64,000 nucleotides of DNA, taken from assembly GCA_036365515.1 (NCBI GenBank), contig CM070877.1, positions 17,860,701 through 17,924,700 on the forward strand, read 5' to 3'. The translations under genes were made by a program, and so were the position numbers. The notes below the pieces were generated by a model. It was not told where the DNA came from. It ran no database searches and saw nothing but the letters and a program-made list of their open reading frames with translations. This stretch comes from Torymus aiolomorphi (taxonomy: Eukaryota > Arthropoda > Insecta > Hymenoptera > Torymidae). Of this stretch, positions 50,481-62,849 are shown one piece after another. Each line of letters opens with the position of its first letter. The stretch's first letter is position 1.

Positions 50481-51400
50481 ATTTTACATCGTACTTTTTG
50501 CCACTCTAATTGAATCTATTGTTTTTATCAATTATACTGGCTGCATTGTTCTTGGAATTAACATGAAGAACACTGGGTGACTAAGATGTTTGATAAAAAT
50601 GATATTCGCTCTGACACGATTCCTAATATACATGATGATTCTTCATCCGAAACTTTGTATCGAATTGCATAATATTTAGATATGGTTGTGAAACAGTAGG
50701 GTCATCTTTCTATGAAAACGTTTATATAATGTTTTAGTATTCTATTTAATTATTGATTAAACGATAATGAAAAATTGAAAGAACATGAAGATGAAAATAA
50801 GTATACAATCGATAAATTAAATTTTTAAAGACACCCAATTGCATAATAACATTCTAAATGAGGGAGAGATGTATTTATTTTGGAAACACATTATAAAAGG
50901 TTATAATATATAAATACATATGAATTTATTAATGGAGAATCGGGTATTAAATTACGAACTGCTTAATATTTGAATTAAATATACATCATTAAAATGCTAT
51001 TGCAGTCAATGAAGAAGTCAAATATATATATAATTAATAATGCACGTTCTGAATCTTAATACTACATTAATCAACCTGTTGCTATTTTGATACGCTTTGA
51101 GAGATTCATACAGCAAATTATTTCATATTGTATTTAATACTTACTAATTGAATAATAAATGTCAGTACGAAAAGTCACCAGATTACTCACCTGAAACAAA
51201 AAACGAATGAAAATTATAAGTAATTGAATGTTTTTAATAATAATAATGATAAATGTCACACAATAATTACAAATTAAGTTAATTTAATCAATTAATTGGT
51301 GACAAATCACTTCGATTTGACAACTTAAAAAAAATTCAACAAAATCTGTCAGTTTTCTGAAAAACGATCAGAATTTCAACCTAATTTAATCACCAGCAAA
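50480..51400. other. AT-rich spacer
   Basis: Holds the candidate recursive splice site at 51.14-51.22 kb; otherwise featureless. Confidence 0.45.
51139..51215 (-). promoter_or_regulatory. Candidate recursive splice site / micro-exon, second copy
   Basis: On the minus strand, TTTTTTGTTTCAG abuts GTGAGT (51190-51185), and a second donor, GTAAGT (51144-51139), lies 46 bases downstream. The stretch from ATAATTTTC through the pyrimidine tract to GTGAGTA closely matches the 33.1 kb site, but sequence outside it does not. It lies in plain AT-rich spacer DNA. The first frame of the 46-nt segment is open. Confidence 0.4.
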
Positions 51401-51980
51401 AAGAGGCAAATTAATCCATGAATGATTCAATGGCCTTGATGCTCTTCTTTTTCTATGAGAACACAAAATTTCTTAAACACCGTGGCCAACATATTGTGGG
51501 GTTTCCCTCGAAGCGAGAGCTCGCGTTTCATTGGTATTCCCGGGAAACAAAGCTCCGGGATTTCCCAGAAGAGGGTGCGGTAGTCCTGCCCCTCCTCCCG
51601 TAACTCGTCCTCAAGCAGACTCTCCAAAACGATAAAAATGTTTAGTGCCATTGTTATACCGCCCCATCATCTTTACGCGCTTCCGAATTCTATTTCGATT
51701 AACAGTGAAGAAAAGGAGAAAAAGGAGGAAGAAAGTCGTTTTCCGAGCGCTCAGGCTGCCCGATAAAGATGGGGAATAAAGTTGGCATCGATAATGTCGA
51801 GGAGTTATTACTTTTATCGGGTCCAATGAGAGAAGGCTGTTTCTCTCGACGATTTCGTCTCGAGATATCTTTAATCTTCTTGCTGAATGCTCGGCGTGAG
51901 TCGACGCCGATGTGGATCAAGTCGGGAATTAGTCATTTAAGGAGATTAACTGTGTATGGTACACGTATAAGGCTCATTAT
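51400..51980. other. Weak island
   Basis: Only mildly GC-rich, with G/T excess on the right (51790-51970). The plus and minus frames here overlap and neither shows coding character. Confidence 0.3.
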
Positions 51981-52205
51981 CTAGATTATTGAAACGCCAC
52001 TTTTAAGTCCTGATGTAGATCTACTTCAAAACTTTTGTATGTATACTTCTTCCCAAGTAGGCTACATAATTCATTGTGACATAATTGTATTGTATATTAC
52101 CAATATTTTCAGTTCACCGATGATACAGAAAAATCCATTCGACAAACTTTTCAGACACTCGAAGCACGTATAACCCCATTCAATCAATTACGGTGGTCTT
52201 CTACC

Positions 52206-52810
52206 TAATGGCTCCTGAGTTCAAAATTATCAGAAAAAGTAAATTAAAATATAATTATTGTAAAAGAAAGTATATGTATTAATAGAACTTATTTCTAATA
52301 CAAAATCCCAAGATATAGGTCTCTAAACACCCATTTATGCAGTATTATGTCATTTTAAAAAAATCAACTGGTATGCAAGTTTTCTTGACAGTCACTCGAT
52401 GGATTTTGACGAGACAAGTTGCAAATTACTTGGAAAACATGTACCTATGGCACGAAGCTCTGGAAATGAAAAAACGATAAAAATTCATAAAAATTCATAA
52501 AGTTAAAAGAAACGTAGTTTTCCAATTAAAAAAATACTTATAGTCACGAAATGTTTTAATTCCAGTGCTTCGTGCCGTAGGCACATGTTTTCCAAGTAAT
52601 TTGCAACTTGTCTCGTCAAAGTCCATCGAGTGGTTGCCAAGAAAACTTAATTGTTCTAAAATGACATAATTCTGCATAAAGTGGGTTTAGAGACCTGTCT
52701 CCTGGGATTTTGTATTAGAAATAAGTTACATTAATTATAAATATACTTTGTTTTATAGTAATTATATTTTAATGAATTTTTTCAGGTAATTTTGGCCTCA
52801 GAAGCCATTA
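52206..52810. mobile_element. Hairpin element K (605 bp)
   Basis: TAATGGCTCCTGAG on the left and CTCAGAAGCCATTA on the right close an inverted repeat that is collinear along nearly its full length. Both arms share ATTACTTGGAAAACATGT and TAGAAATAAGTT-like segments; the centre is near 52505. A TA duplication may be part of the terminal sequence. Non-coding. Confidence 0.85.
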
Positions 52811-52849
52811 ACACAAAGGATAATACCAGTACTTCTATTAACCAAACAT

Positions 52850-53580
52850 CCTGTATCAATCACAAACTAACAATGACCAACCTAGCCATTCCTCTAATCC
52901 CTCTTGACTCTAAACAGAATATCCTCGACATCCGTGCCCAAAGCTACGGCGACAAACGATTACTTTCCGCGTTCCCGACAGTCCATATCTCAGCCCGGCC
53001 GCGCGCGTGGCATCCCAATTCACTTGTCTGAAATTTCGACGCCAGGAGACAAACGAGGCGAATTCGTGTCGTTCCAATCCCTTCCCTATGTATACAGCTC
53101 TCTCTTTCTCTCTCCCGGTATACACTACCGCCACGGCACAACAGTCTTCCCGTGAAACCAAGGATCTTTCCCCGCGCTACGCAGTTACGTACGATAGGGG
53201 GGTTAGCTGCTTCACGAATCGCAAAAGACGAGCCGGACTCCAAGGTCGTATTCGTACATCCTCTGCCTCTCTCTATCTCCACGTGCCGCGCGCGCCCGTA
53301 ATAAACGGAGGGATGGGGGGGATTGAGAGAAGGGGAGTGCGAGCTGACGGCAAGTCCTGCGTAGTAATGGCCGTGTACACGCGTGCGCCCTGAATCCATA
53401 CACACAGTCGTCCGGTTTCTCCGGGCTAGTGGGAGTGACAGAGAGCGAGGGGGTGGAAAACGCGAAGGGTGACGTCAGCCGCGCGGCGTTGCAGCTACAC
53501 GCGCGCTTGCACGAGGAAGGAATATTTTTCGATGGTAATCCGCGGGACGTTTTACTGCGCCGGGGGTTTACTACAGGCGC

Positions 53581-53612
<32 letters not shown>

Positions 53613-53800
53613 AGGGGCGAGCTTTTACGTCGAGTAAAAGAGGTATGGGAAGGGTTGGGTGGTAGTGCTGGGGTTTTTCTCCTGGCGCGGTGGTGATTCG
53701 AGGGTGGAAAAGAAGGTTTGTAGGTGCTTGCCGCGGAGGTGGAGGTTTACGCGTTGATCTTTGCTTTTTCCCTGAGTCTAAGATTGATGTGGGTTGTGAA
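52850..53800. other. GC island with strand-skew switch, unit 29
   Basis: 52850-53000 is A/C-rich. 53640-53800 is strongly G/T-rich. The 199-codon minus frame 53212-53811 spans the CTG array, and competing frames lie on both strands. Confidence 0.65.
53580..53613 (+). repeat. (CTG)n trinucleotide array
   Basis: About ten CTG repeats ending in CAGGGG. Confidence 0.9.
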
Positions 53801-54540
53801 TAAAGATACATTTTATATGATTCACTCTCCTTAACTTGAGAGTGGCATTTTGTTGGTACTGTATTTGAGGTAATGATTCGTTCGGATGACTTAATAGATA
53901 GTAAAGAAATAATAAATTTTTTCGTACTACAGGTTCGATTATTGCATTGCGTAAATGAATACTAAGCAAGTCTATTTCTGGCTAGTTTGCATAGCGTATA
54001 AGCTCGAAAGGAAACGAGGTGTTTGGTTGAGGCAGCGGAGAAAAACAAATGGTCTATTTTATTTTACACGCAATTGGCAATTTAGACGTCAACGTTGAGA
54101 GTTATAATACCATAAATCTTTTCGACCGTTTGTTCTGTAGTCTGTTTGGAACAGCCAGGAAAAAGGTAAACTACAGTCATAGGTGTCAAAACACTTGCAA
54201 AGGTGTCGATCCCTAACGAAAGTGGTATAGGTAGAATACCCTTAGGACAAAAATAAACTCTCCCTCCACGAGTTCTGAAGCTTAAGCCTCCAGAATTAGA
54301 CATCTCGACGAGATCTTATAAATCACTGTAATAAATGGTTCTTTTCGCCATTTATCGCTTATAATCACTTCGACCATTGTTTGACACTTTCGGTACAATG
54401 CCAATGGTAACAACTAATAACGGTGGTAAGATAATTATTTTTGGTAACTGTTAGATGAAAAAAGACATCTTCAATTATTCATAAGCTTTAAACTATTCTA
54501 CCTATACATTTTAAAGCTTTAAAATACAATACAATATACG
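53800..54540. other. AT-rich spacer
   Basis: The 73-codon minus frame 54082-54303 has no repeats but no recognisable domain either. Nothing else supported. Confidence 0.4.
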
Positions 54541-54842
54541 TTTACAACGCTATTATTAGTCCCTTATGCTATTCCCAAAATTACATCCACTCAAAGTCCA
54601 TCCTTCCGCGCACTAACTGCGTATAATTCCAATTCAGCGGTATACAGTCCCCGCCAGACAATCCAACAACAGAGAGCCAGCAACAATTGCATTCCAGAAT
54701 TCACAGTTAATCAAGCAGCGGGAAAATGAAAAATCCGCAAAAAGTTAAACCACCACGGTCTCCCTCATGAAAAATCGTGCGCAAACAACGGAGAACCCGA
54801 GCAAGCGCACGAACAGCGCTCCTCTAATCATCGCAGATTTTT

Positions 54843-55374
<532 letters not shown>

Positions 55375-55644
55375 TTCCCGCACAGCAGTAGCGACTGCGG
55401 CAGCGTCGGTAGCCAGACAATGCCATGTGCGGCCATTGTATAGCCTGCTGCTGCTGCAGCCATCGTACAGACGCACACATACACCCACGAGCCGAAGGAA
55501 AGCGCCACGGGCGCATTGTCAGCCGGGTAGTGAGAGAGAGAGAGAAAGAGAGAGAGAGAAGCACCTGCTGTTCGCCGCGAAATTTCGAGAAATCGCTCTC
55601 CACGCTAGGAAAGTAAGTAGCGTGCTGCCCTCTCGATCCTTGTC

Positions 55645-55647
<3 letters not shown>

Positions 55648-55677
<30 letters not shown>

Positions 55678-55743
55678 GAGGCCCTTTATTAACCCGTCAC
55701 GCGGTTTCCTCTCTCTCTCTCTCTGTCTCTCTCTCTCTCTCTC
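55648..55743 (+). repeat. Two short (CT)n tracts
   Basis: CT runs at about 55648-55675 and 55711-55743, downstream of the giant array. Confidence 0.9.
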
Positions 55744-55812
55744 CGTCTCCCTGACTTTTGCGATTCCTCCGTTCCCCGTGGTTGTCTTCTTCTTCTTCTT
55801 CTGTCGGCGCAG

Positions 55813-55872
55813 AGGAGGAAATTGGCAGTTCTACAGATCGGACAAATGGCGCTTCGCGCGCAATTAGAACAG
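55813..55872 (+). CDS. Candidate 60-nt internal exon
   Basis: A TTCTTCTTCTTCTTCTG tract and a GCGCAG acceptor (AG at 55811-55812) precede 60 bases that are open in the first frame for 20 codons (begins RRKLAVLQ, ends AQLEQ). They end in CAG|GTAAAC, a usable donor. The exon length is a multiple of three. It lies in the island that holds the giant CT array, where chance pyrimidine tracts are frequent, so the acceptor may be accidental. No similar protein is recognised. Confidence 0.18.
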
Positions 55873-55902
55873 GTAAACGCCGGCCGCACGAGTATTTCCG
55901 TC

Positions 55903-55928
55903 GAGGAGGAGGAGGAGGAGGAGGAGGC
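55903..55928 (+). repeat. (GAG)n trinucleotide array
   Basis: GAGGAG repeats followed by GGCGGCAGTGGCGG. Confidence 0.85.
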
Positions 55929-56189
55929 GGCAGTGGCGGCTGCGAATAACCAGCGAGGATCGGTTTCAGTGGGTTAATATTCAGGGAGCAAGTGAGCGAG
56001 CGCGAAAAGTGCGGTTTATTATTATCTTTTTCGCAATGGCTGCACTGCGCGCGCGCGTGGCGGGTAATAATGGTGGGTGCAGCTGAGGAGAGGCAGATTG
56101 AAACGTACGAGATTTATGTACGTTTTGGTAACCTCGTTTTGAAAAATTGGCAGAGGTCGGGAACTGTGTCGTTCGCTCGAATGACGTTG

Positions 56190-57270
56190 ACTCGGTCAAC
56201 GCGAGCGTTTCATCGAGACTCTTTTGATTGTTTCGTAATTATAACATACCTCTGCCAAGTTAAAAAATGATATCAAACTTTTTGATTCCCTTTATACAGG
56301 ATTTCTTGTCTATAAACTAATTAATTTAACATTTTTTCTGTTATTATTATACTTATCGTTCAATATTCATCAAAGTTATCATTCCGAAACGTAAGATCAC
56401 ATTTGATATTCCTTTGTCATTACTTTATTGATAAACACTGATCAATCTTTAATAGTTCATCTTTTTATAATGCTTATCTTTGACTATATTTACGTCGTAA
56501 TCGTGTCAATACGGAAAAAAATGCGACTCATATTTTAAAGCGATCAGATACGGGTAGCAGATGCTACTGCAGAGGCTCTCGAAATTTGGTTGCGATCGTA
56601 TCGAGTCAAGCTGGCAATGTTCGATTTTTTAAAAGAGAGAACTCGTCCGATGCACAAGCCATTCCCATTTTCTTTTAAATTCATCAAAAGCCCGATTTAT
56701 AAATTAGAATAGCATTACGATTTGTTTAAAAGCTTATCAGAAGTTATTATCGGTTGAAGTGATTTTAAAGCGCTTATTTTCTATTTCAAAATTACGAGGA
56801 GCATATTATAATTTTATAGTATTATTACATGCATTACGCGCTGCACTATGCGAAAATACGTGTTTTGCACACGTTGTTGAGCTTATAGTAAGGTCGATCG
56901 ACTGTAAATGTGTTTATTGAGTTCAATCGCCTATTCAAGCTTTAAGCTTTAAAATATAATATCAGGAAATAATTCACCGAAAATCAGATTTCCCAGTGAA
57001 ATCCAGATAAACTGAAAAAAAAAAAAAAAAAAATCTGCCATACAGATCCTGAAATAAAATTTGTCAATAATTAAAATAATTTTTCAGTCCTCGCTAAAAG
57101 TTGAATTGATTTTCTCTTTATAACGCTTTTGACAACTATCAGCGATTAAAGTAATCAACAAAATATTGAAGAATTAACATCAACAGCGTTGAATTAATTC
57201 TTAACCAATTAATCATTATTATTACGTAACTAACGAAATTAGATAAGGTTCTAAAAAAGAGAGAGAGTAG
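56190..57270. other. AT-rich spacer
   Basis: An A-run at 57014-57033 and nothing else supported. A weak minus-strand AGAG|GTATGT site near 56250 resembles a splice junction. Confidence 0.4.
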
Positions 57271-57990
57271 CTCGAGGCGCAAATCCGAGTGCTTAAACCA
57301 TTACCGTCCGCTAAACAGGAAAAGCACTCATTCCAAGCCACGCACAACGCATTCCTCTCGCACACTTGTCTCTATGCGCGAAGAACCAGCAGCAGTAGCA
57401 GCAGCAGTAGCAGCACGACAAACCTACAAACGCGCTCTTTTCCTTCCTCCCCCCGCGGCAGGGCGCGGACAAAAGCGAAGAAAGAGCGGGACTGAAAGAG
57501 GGGAAAAAAGAAGGCGGAGAGCGAGAGAGGGAGAGAGAGAGAGAGAGACGCAAAGTCGCGGAAAGTAAGAGAATTCCCGGGGCGCGCGAGCAGAGAAACC
57601 GGATGCAATGGAAGCGAGCGACCGATAAGCAGCAGCAGCAGCCACCACCGCTGCTGTGGAATAACGTGAACGCGCGCGCGCGCTTTTCCGCTGATAGATA
57701 CCGCTTTTCAGCTTTGCTCTTTTATAATGCGCTCACAGATAAAAGCCGATTCTCGGCTGGCTGCCGCCGCCGTGTACGTGAGTATATGCGTGTTTGTGGA
57801 GTTGTACCTGCGAAAAAAAACAAACATAACATACACGGGCGACGACGGCACAAGTATTTTCGATTCCGGTGGCGGCGACGGGGGTATTGTGCCTGCGTGC
57901 GCGGACGCGGTGACTCTTTTTTCGAGAGGATGATATAATCGTAGTAATCTTTGATGTTTTGGAGCTGCCGGTGGTAAAACAATAAGGTGG
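57270..57990. other. GC island with strand-skew switch, unit 31
   Basis: 57290-57440 is A/C-rich; 57930-57990 is G/T-rich. The core has AGC repeats and an alternating CG run (57670-57683). Confidence 0.55.
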
Positions 57991-57994
57991 TTAA

Positions 57995-58406
57995 GGTTGT
58001 ATGACCCGTAATATCCCATTCAAAAGTTAGTTTTTGACGTTAAAACTGCGATAAATAATTATGTAAAGCAAATAATCTATTTTAAGTTTTCGCGATCTAT
58101 GTACAAATGCAATAAGAATATTATAAGCTTTATAAATTGGAAATCGAAGCAAAATTGTACAATTCGCATATCTCGTTTTAAAACCGTCATTACGTCTAAA
58201 TTAGCGCATTTTAACGATTTTAAAACGAGATATGCCAATTCTACAAGTTTGCTTCGATTTCCAATTTTTAAAGCTTATAATATCCTTATTGCATTTATAC
58301 ATAGATCGCGAAAATTCAAAATTGATTATTTACTTTATATAATTAATTATCGCATTTTTAAGGTTATAAACTAACTTTTGAATGGGATGTTACGGGTCGT
58401 ACAACC
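57995..58406. mobile_element. TTAA-flanked hairpin element L (412 bp)
   Basis: GGTTGTATGACCCGTAATAT on the left is mirrored on the right with two changes, and TTAA bounds both sides (57991-57994, 58407-58410). The arms of about 190 bases carry TTGGAAATCGAAGCAAA and the mirror of it. Same TTAA rule and GGT(A/T)GT start as element I, but otherwise unrelated sequence. The plus frame 58099-58374 is a hairpin artefact. Confidence 0.85.
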
Positions 58407-58409
58407 TTA

Positions 58410-58970
58410 AGTCTCGTAACTCTGTTCGAGCACGAGATATTCATTGTTAAGAAGTATATATATTATTAGTTTGGAAAATGCATTTCATGATTTTTGTTCT
58501 GGATGGATTGCAAATAAACGAAAAGGTTAAGTGAAATTCAATTCATCATTTGGAAAACAAATTTTCTATGTGCGTATGAAAATGAATGCGAAAGTAAGTT
58601 CTCATAGGAAATTTATCGGGAGTAGGTATTGAATACGCATACAATTTTAATTTCTAATGAATGAGAGCGTTGGTAAAACTGTGGTACAATTAAAAGTTAG
58701 CGAATGAAAGGACCGAGTACGTTATTTTAAGCAGAGTGAATGAAGCAAAACAAACTCATTTCACTGATTTTATACGATTAATTAAAAACAGTTTATTATC
58801 TTTTATTACTACCCATTATATATTCTCGATATACAACACCATATTTTTAATAAAAGCAATCCTATATTTTTATGTTATATTACAGATATTAATTATTACT
58901 GTATTTACTCTTTTATTGTAAAGTAATTACCTTTTGCTGTTTGTATACCATATGAGCGCTACATAAAAAA
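58410..58970. other. AT-rich spacer
   Basis: Nothing supported. Confidence 0.45.
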
Positions 58971-59860
58971 AGACAAGAATTTTTTGGCACTCAAAACCTT
59001 CGAACCGCATTATTAAATATTTTGTCCAGAACGTCGAAATTCAACAAACATTATACAAATAAATTTTCAGTTCAAACTATATCCACCACCACATTTATTG
59101 TATTTCGAAATTTACCTATTAAATTCACGTAGAAACATAATTCACCTGCGCAACAGCAGACCCCAGCGACCGAGCGAGCAAATAACGAACTAAGTACAGA
59201 CTGCAAAAAGCCAAACCGAACGAAAAGCGCGCCGCCACACGGCGAGCACGTAGGTATACACGTGTGTATATATGCGAGTGCGGAAAAGCGCAGCAGGCAG
59301 GCGAGATTAAAAGATTACGCGTTTACCCGGAAAAACTCCTCCTTCAACCATACATAAACACACGCAGCTAAAAAGACAGATTGTTACATACGTGCGCCGT
59401 TTCTTTTTCAATAAACGCGTGCAAGTTGGTAGCTCGCGAGATATACATATACTGGGAGCGGCGACGCCAATCTCGGTAGGATAATCTAATGAAGAGAGAG
59501 GTATAGAGAGAGAGAAGAAGAGCCGTCTTGCACAGCTTTCAGATATTAAACCCACAATCATTTTAATGGAGTGTAGATTGGCGTGCGGCCCGCCGCGATC
59601 CCGGAGAGAGTGAAATTTGAAATTTAATGAAGCGCTCGGCTGGCCCGACACTTTTCAGAGCCTATACAGTAAAATGTAAATTAATCGCGGATATGTTTTC
59701 CGCGTAACTGATAAGACGGCCACTGGTGTAGTTTCGTTGGAGAGGGGTGAAAAAATAGGAGATCGATTTATCCGATAATGTTTGCATTAGGTTTTCGATT
59801 TCCGTGGAAGAAAATTATGCGGATATTTTAGTGACGTTCGCTGCACGCTTTTAAGATGAA
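58970..59860. other. GC island with strand-skew switch, unit 32
   Basis: 59030-59230 is A/C-rich; 59670-59860 is G/T-rich. Confidence 0.6.
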
Positions 59861-60169
59861 CCTATTAAGATGTGAGATATATAAGGTTTAGCATAAGGTA
59901 ATGACAAGCTGAAGAATGTGATCCTCTTTGGTTCTCGTTAATGCTAAGTTATCGATGTAACGTATATTTAATCTTTCGCATATAATTTTTGAGAAAGCTC
60001 TTCATATATATTCTGAGATCCAACTTGGCAATCCATTCCAATAAAATATTTATATGTCTTCTTTGTTAAAGATATGTTTAAAAGCGAAATCTATCACAAA
60101 GCGAATAAAAATGGTGATTACAAAACAAAGTCACTTAGACGTAATTGAAGTAACAGCTGTCATTACAAT

Positions 60170-60720
60170 ATCTTCAATTTGCAAACTAATAAAATGATCC
60201 TTTCCACCGTCTTAACCCCACAGTCCTCGTCTTAAACGCAAAAATAGTAGACTCGCGCGGTTACCACACTACTATTATTTTCCCTTTACGCAGTGAAAAA
60301 ACACTTCTAAGGTGGCGCCTCAACGACATATATTTAATTTCAACCCAGCACGCGCGCGCGAGTACACGCCTTCTATTCCTTCTCGCTCGCTAAAGGAAAG
60401 ACACACATACAAGTGCGCCGAGAGGAAGGGAAGAGGAGAAGGAGGAGGGAACATTAGCCTTATTGAATAGGAATTTACCGAGCTTGTTTTATTTTGCATA
60501 TAATTAGAGCCCTTTTAAAACGATGGGAAACTTATTGAGGTTAATAGAGGATTTGGAACGGGGGAGAGCGAAGTTCCACCGGCGAGAGGAAAAAAAATCC
60601 ATAATAATCCTAAGTGGTTCAGAAAGGATTTGACGAGTCCCACGCGCAATTAATTGAATGATGAGTTTAATCCACTAGATTGTTTGAGAGCCTCGTGTAT
60701 ATATTTCATTCTCTATATAA
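60170..60720. other. GC island with strand-skew switch, unit 33
   Basis: 60190-60320 is A/C-rich; 60530-60620 is G-rich. A small unit. Confidence 0.5.
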
Positions 60721-60822
60721 AATAGTGGACAAAATGTGCTGCGTAAGCTCCTACGTTTAAAATCGAAATCTGGAATACAAATAACAAAGCGATAAAGTAT
60801 GTAACAGTTAACGTAACAAACA

Positions 60823-60903
60823 CGCCCTGCTAGAAAATGGCTAGAAAATGTTCAAAAAATCGTTTCACAAATGGGAGAAAAATGGACGATTTCTAGCAGG
60901 GCG
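60823..60903. mobile_element. Small TIR element M (81 bp)
   Basis: CGCCCTGCTAGAAA and TTTCTAGCAGGGCG are perfect 14-base inverted repeats around a 53-base centre. Too short to classify. Confidence 0.6.
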
Positions 60904-60909
60904 GTTTTA

Positions 60910-61450
60910 CATTTTTTTTCTTGTCTCTGAGAAAATCCACATCTCGTTATAAGAGATTCACGCCCTTTCACATTTACGCCGAACCAACAGCCCGGAAAGA
61001 CCCGCTATACGAAAAAACGGCGCGCGTTGGGCCCTATTATCACGACGACACGGCGGACATAAGGCGCCACGCTCGGTCGCGGAGGAATCGTTATATTATA
61101 TATCGTTCTCTCCCTTTTCAGCGTCTCTGTAGCACGCATACATACGTATATACGTATGCATAAGACCGACCTTTAACGTCTCGAGACGTCCCACCGACGT
61201 TGTCGTCGTCCCTGTAACCCCTTTTGTGCCGGTACAAAGCAGCGGAGGAATTTAAAAAACGTCGGGGAAACGTTGGTCGCACGCGTGCGGCGAACTTGAC
61301 GTCGTCGACTGCCCCGCAGTCGATTGAACGTATTTTGATGGCCGCTGTGACTTTTATGGGCTTAGAGTGGGAGTGCATTGCGTACGTTTGTTTTCGAAAA
61401 GGTATATATTTTATTTTATAAAGAACGAAAAACCCTGGTAAAAAATAGAC
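60910..61450. other. GC island with strand-skew switch, unit 34
   Basis: The left side 60930-61010 is A/C-rich; the right side 61230-61400 is G/T-rich. Confidence 0.5.
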
Positions 61451-61890
61451 CAACTTCGTTGGTTAACATGTTAATCAAATGGAAGCATTTCTACTTAAGA
61501 TTAACATCGAAATTTAATTAAAACTATTTAAAGCATCTACAATATAATATTTCGACATGTATAAATAGTTATTCTTCGTCGACAATAGCAACATAATCAT
61601 AGTGTGACGTTTTTAATTTAAAAATTGACGAACGGTTTGCCAAAAAGTTATATCAAAAAGGAAGTACTTAAATATTTTGTTTTTTGATTGTTCACGAAAA
61701 TTGTCTATGTTAAATGTTAATGTAACAGTGCATAATTTAAGGGGAATAATTACAACAGCGGAATTAAATAAGGTATAGTTAAATATTAATTCCATATCGA
61801 AGAATATTTTATACAATTATCGTGCTGTAATACCAATATAAAATGTTAAAACACCACAAATTAATCTATAATTCATTTATATAAAATAAA
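61450..61890. other. AT-rich spacer
   Basis: Nothing supported. Confidence 0.45.
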
Positions 61891-62840
61891 GCAATGTAAA
61901 TGAATAAAGACATAGTATATAAAGAACTCAATTAACTTAATTTCCCAAACAAAAATACAAAAAAGTCAACTCGGAAACCAAATACCCTAACCCAATACGT
62001 TAAAAATCTAACATTCGCTTACGAAAAACCCACAAAACAAAAACGCACGCCAGCAAAATATCGCAACCGTAATTATTCCGCTACACTCACACGCAGCGGC
62101 AAAATTCCCCAAACTCTCAGCCTTGCGTATCCTTTAAAAACCCCGAGCGACCGCCACATATATATATACGTATACGCGCAGTTCTTCGGCAAACAAAAGC
62201 CCGACTTCTCTCTCTCTCTCTCTCTTTTCATTCTAGAAGAAACGGGCACGCGCGCGCGCACACACACACATACCCACGCGCCGGCTGGGCCCGTAGCAGC
62301 AGCATCTGCCCCTTTTGCGCTCCACAGCTGCCAAATAACACGATCGCGATCCCCATATGCCCTCGGCTTCTTCTCTCTTCCTTCCTTCGCTCGCTACTTT
62401 TAAAAACTCTCTCCGCGGCGATATATATACACGGGCCCCGAAAGATTCTCTCGGTCATTGTGCGCACTGGTCTCTCGGGCCTGGCGTGAGGATATACCTG
62501 ACCGGTCGAGGCTAATTTTCGCGAGAGAACCGCGTTGCTGTTGCTTTTTTTTTCTTTTCTTTTTGGGAGGGGAGAACGGGTTGCGTAATATAACGACGCG
62601 TGGCGATGAAGATTAATGGAATCGCGCCGCGCGCGTTGGTACAGCAGCGGTTTATACACCTTTTCACGGTGGCACGCGCGCGTGTGGCGTATATATATAT
62701 ATATATGTATATATTGATTGATTTCCCGTAATTCCGGGGTTCTAGGGGTGGCACTCAAGTGCCTCCGCCGAATATGAAAAATGGTCGGTTCACTTTATTA
62801 ATTTGTATTGGCTTTAAACGGGCTTGTTTAGTTCGGCTAA
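61890..62840. other. GC island with strand-skew switch, unit 35
   Basis: 61935-62060 is extremely A/C-rich; 62530-62840 is G/T-rich. The core includes an alternating CG/CA tract. Confidence 0.7.
62247..62271 (+). repeat. Alternating purine-pyrimidine tract (CG)n(CA)n
   Basis: CACGCGCGCGCGCACACACA: 25 bases of perfect alternation, the sequence type that favours Z-DNA. Confidence 0.85.
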
Positions 62841-62849
62841 ACTGTACTA

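Noticed and set aside
52786..52800. TTTTTTCAGGTAAT, acceptor-donor-like on the plus strand
   Set aside because: It lies inside hairpin element K and its mirror lacks the motif; likely chance.
53212..53811. 199-codon minus frame
   Set aside because: It crosses the CTG array as poly-Ser, overlaps several other frames, and shows no domain or coding codon bias.
56240..56290. Minus-strand AGAG|GTATGT resembling a third recursive site
   Set aside because: The pyrimidine tract is weak and interrupted, and it lacks the close match shared by the two other sites.
58099..58374. 91-codon plus frame
   Set aside because: It lies wholly within hairpin element L and has AT-driven composition.
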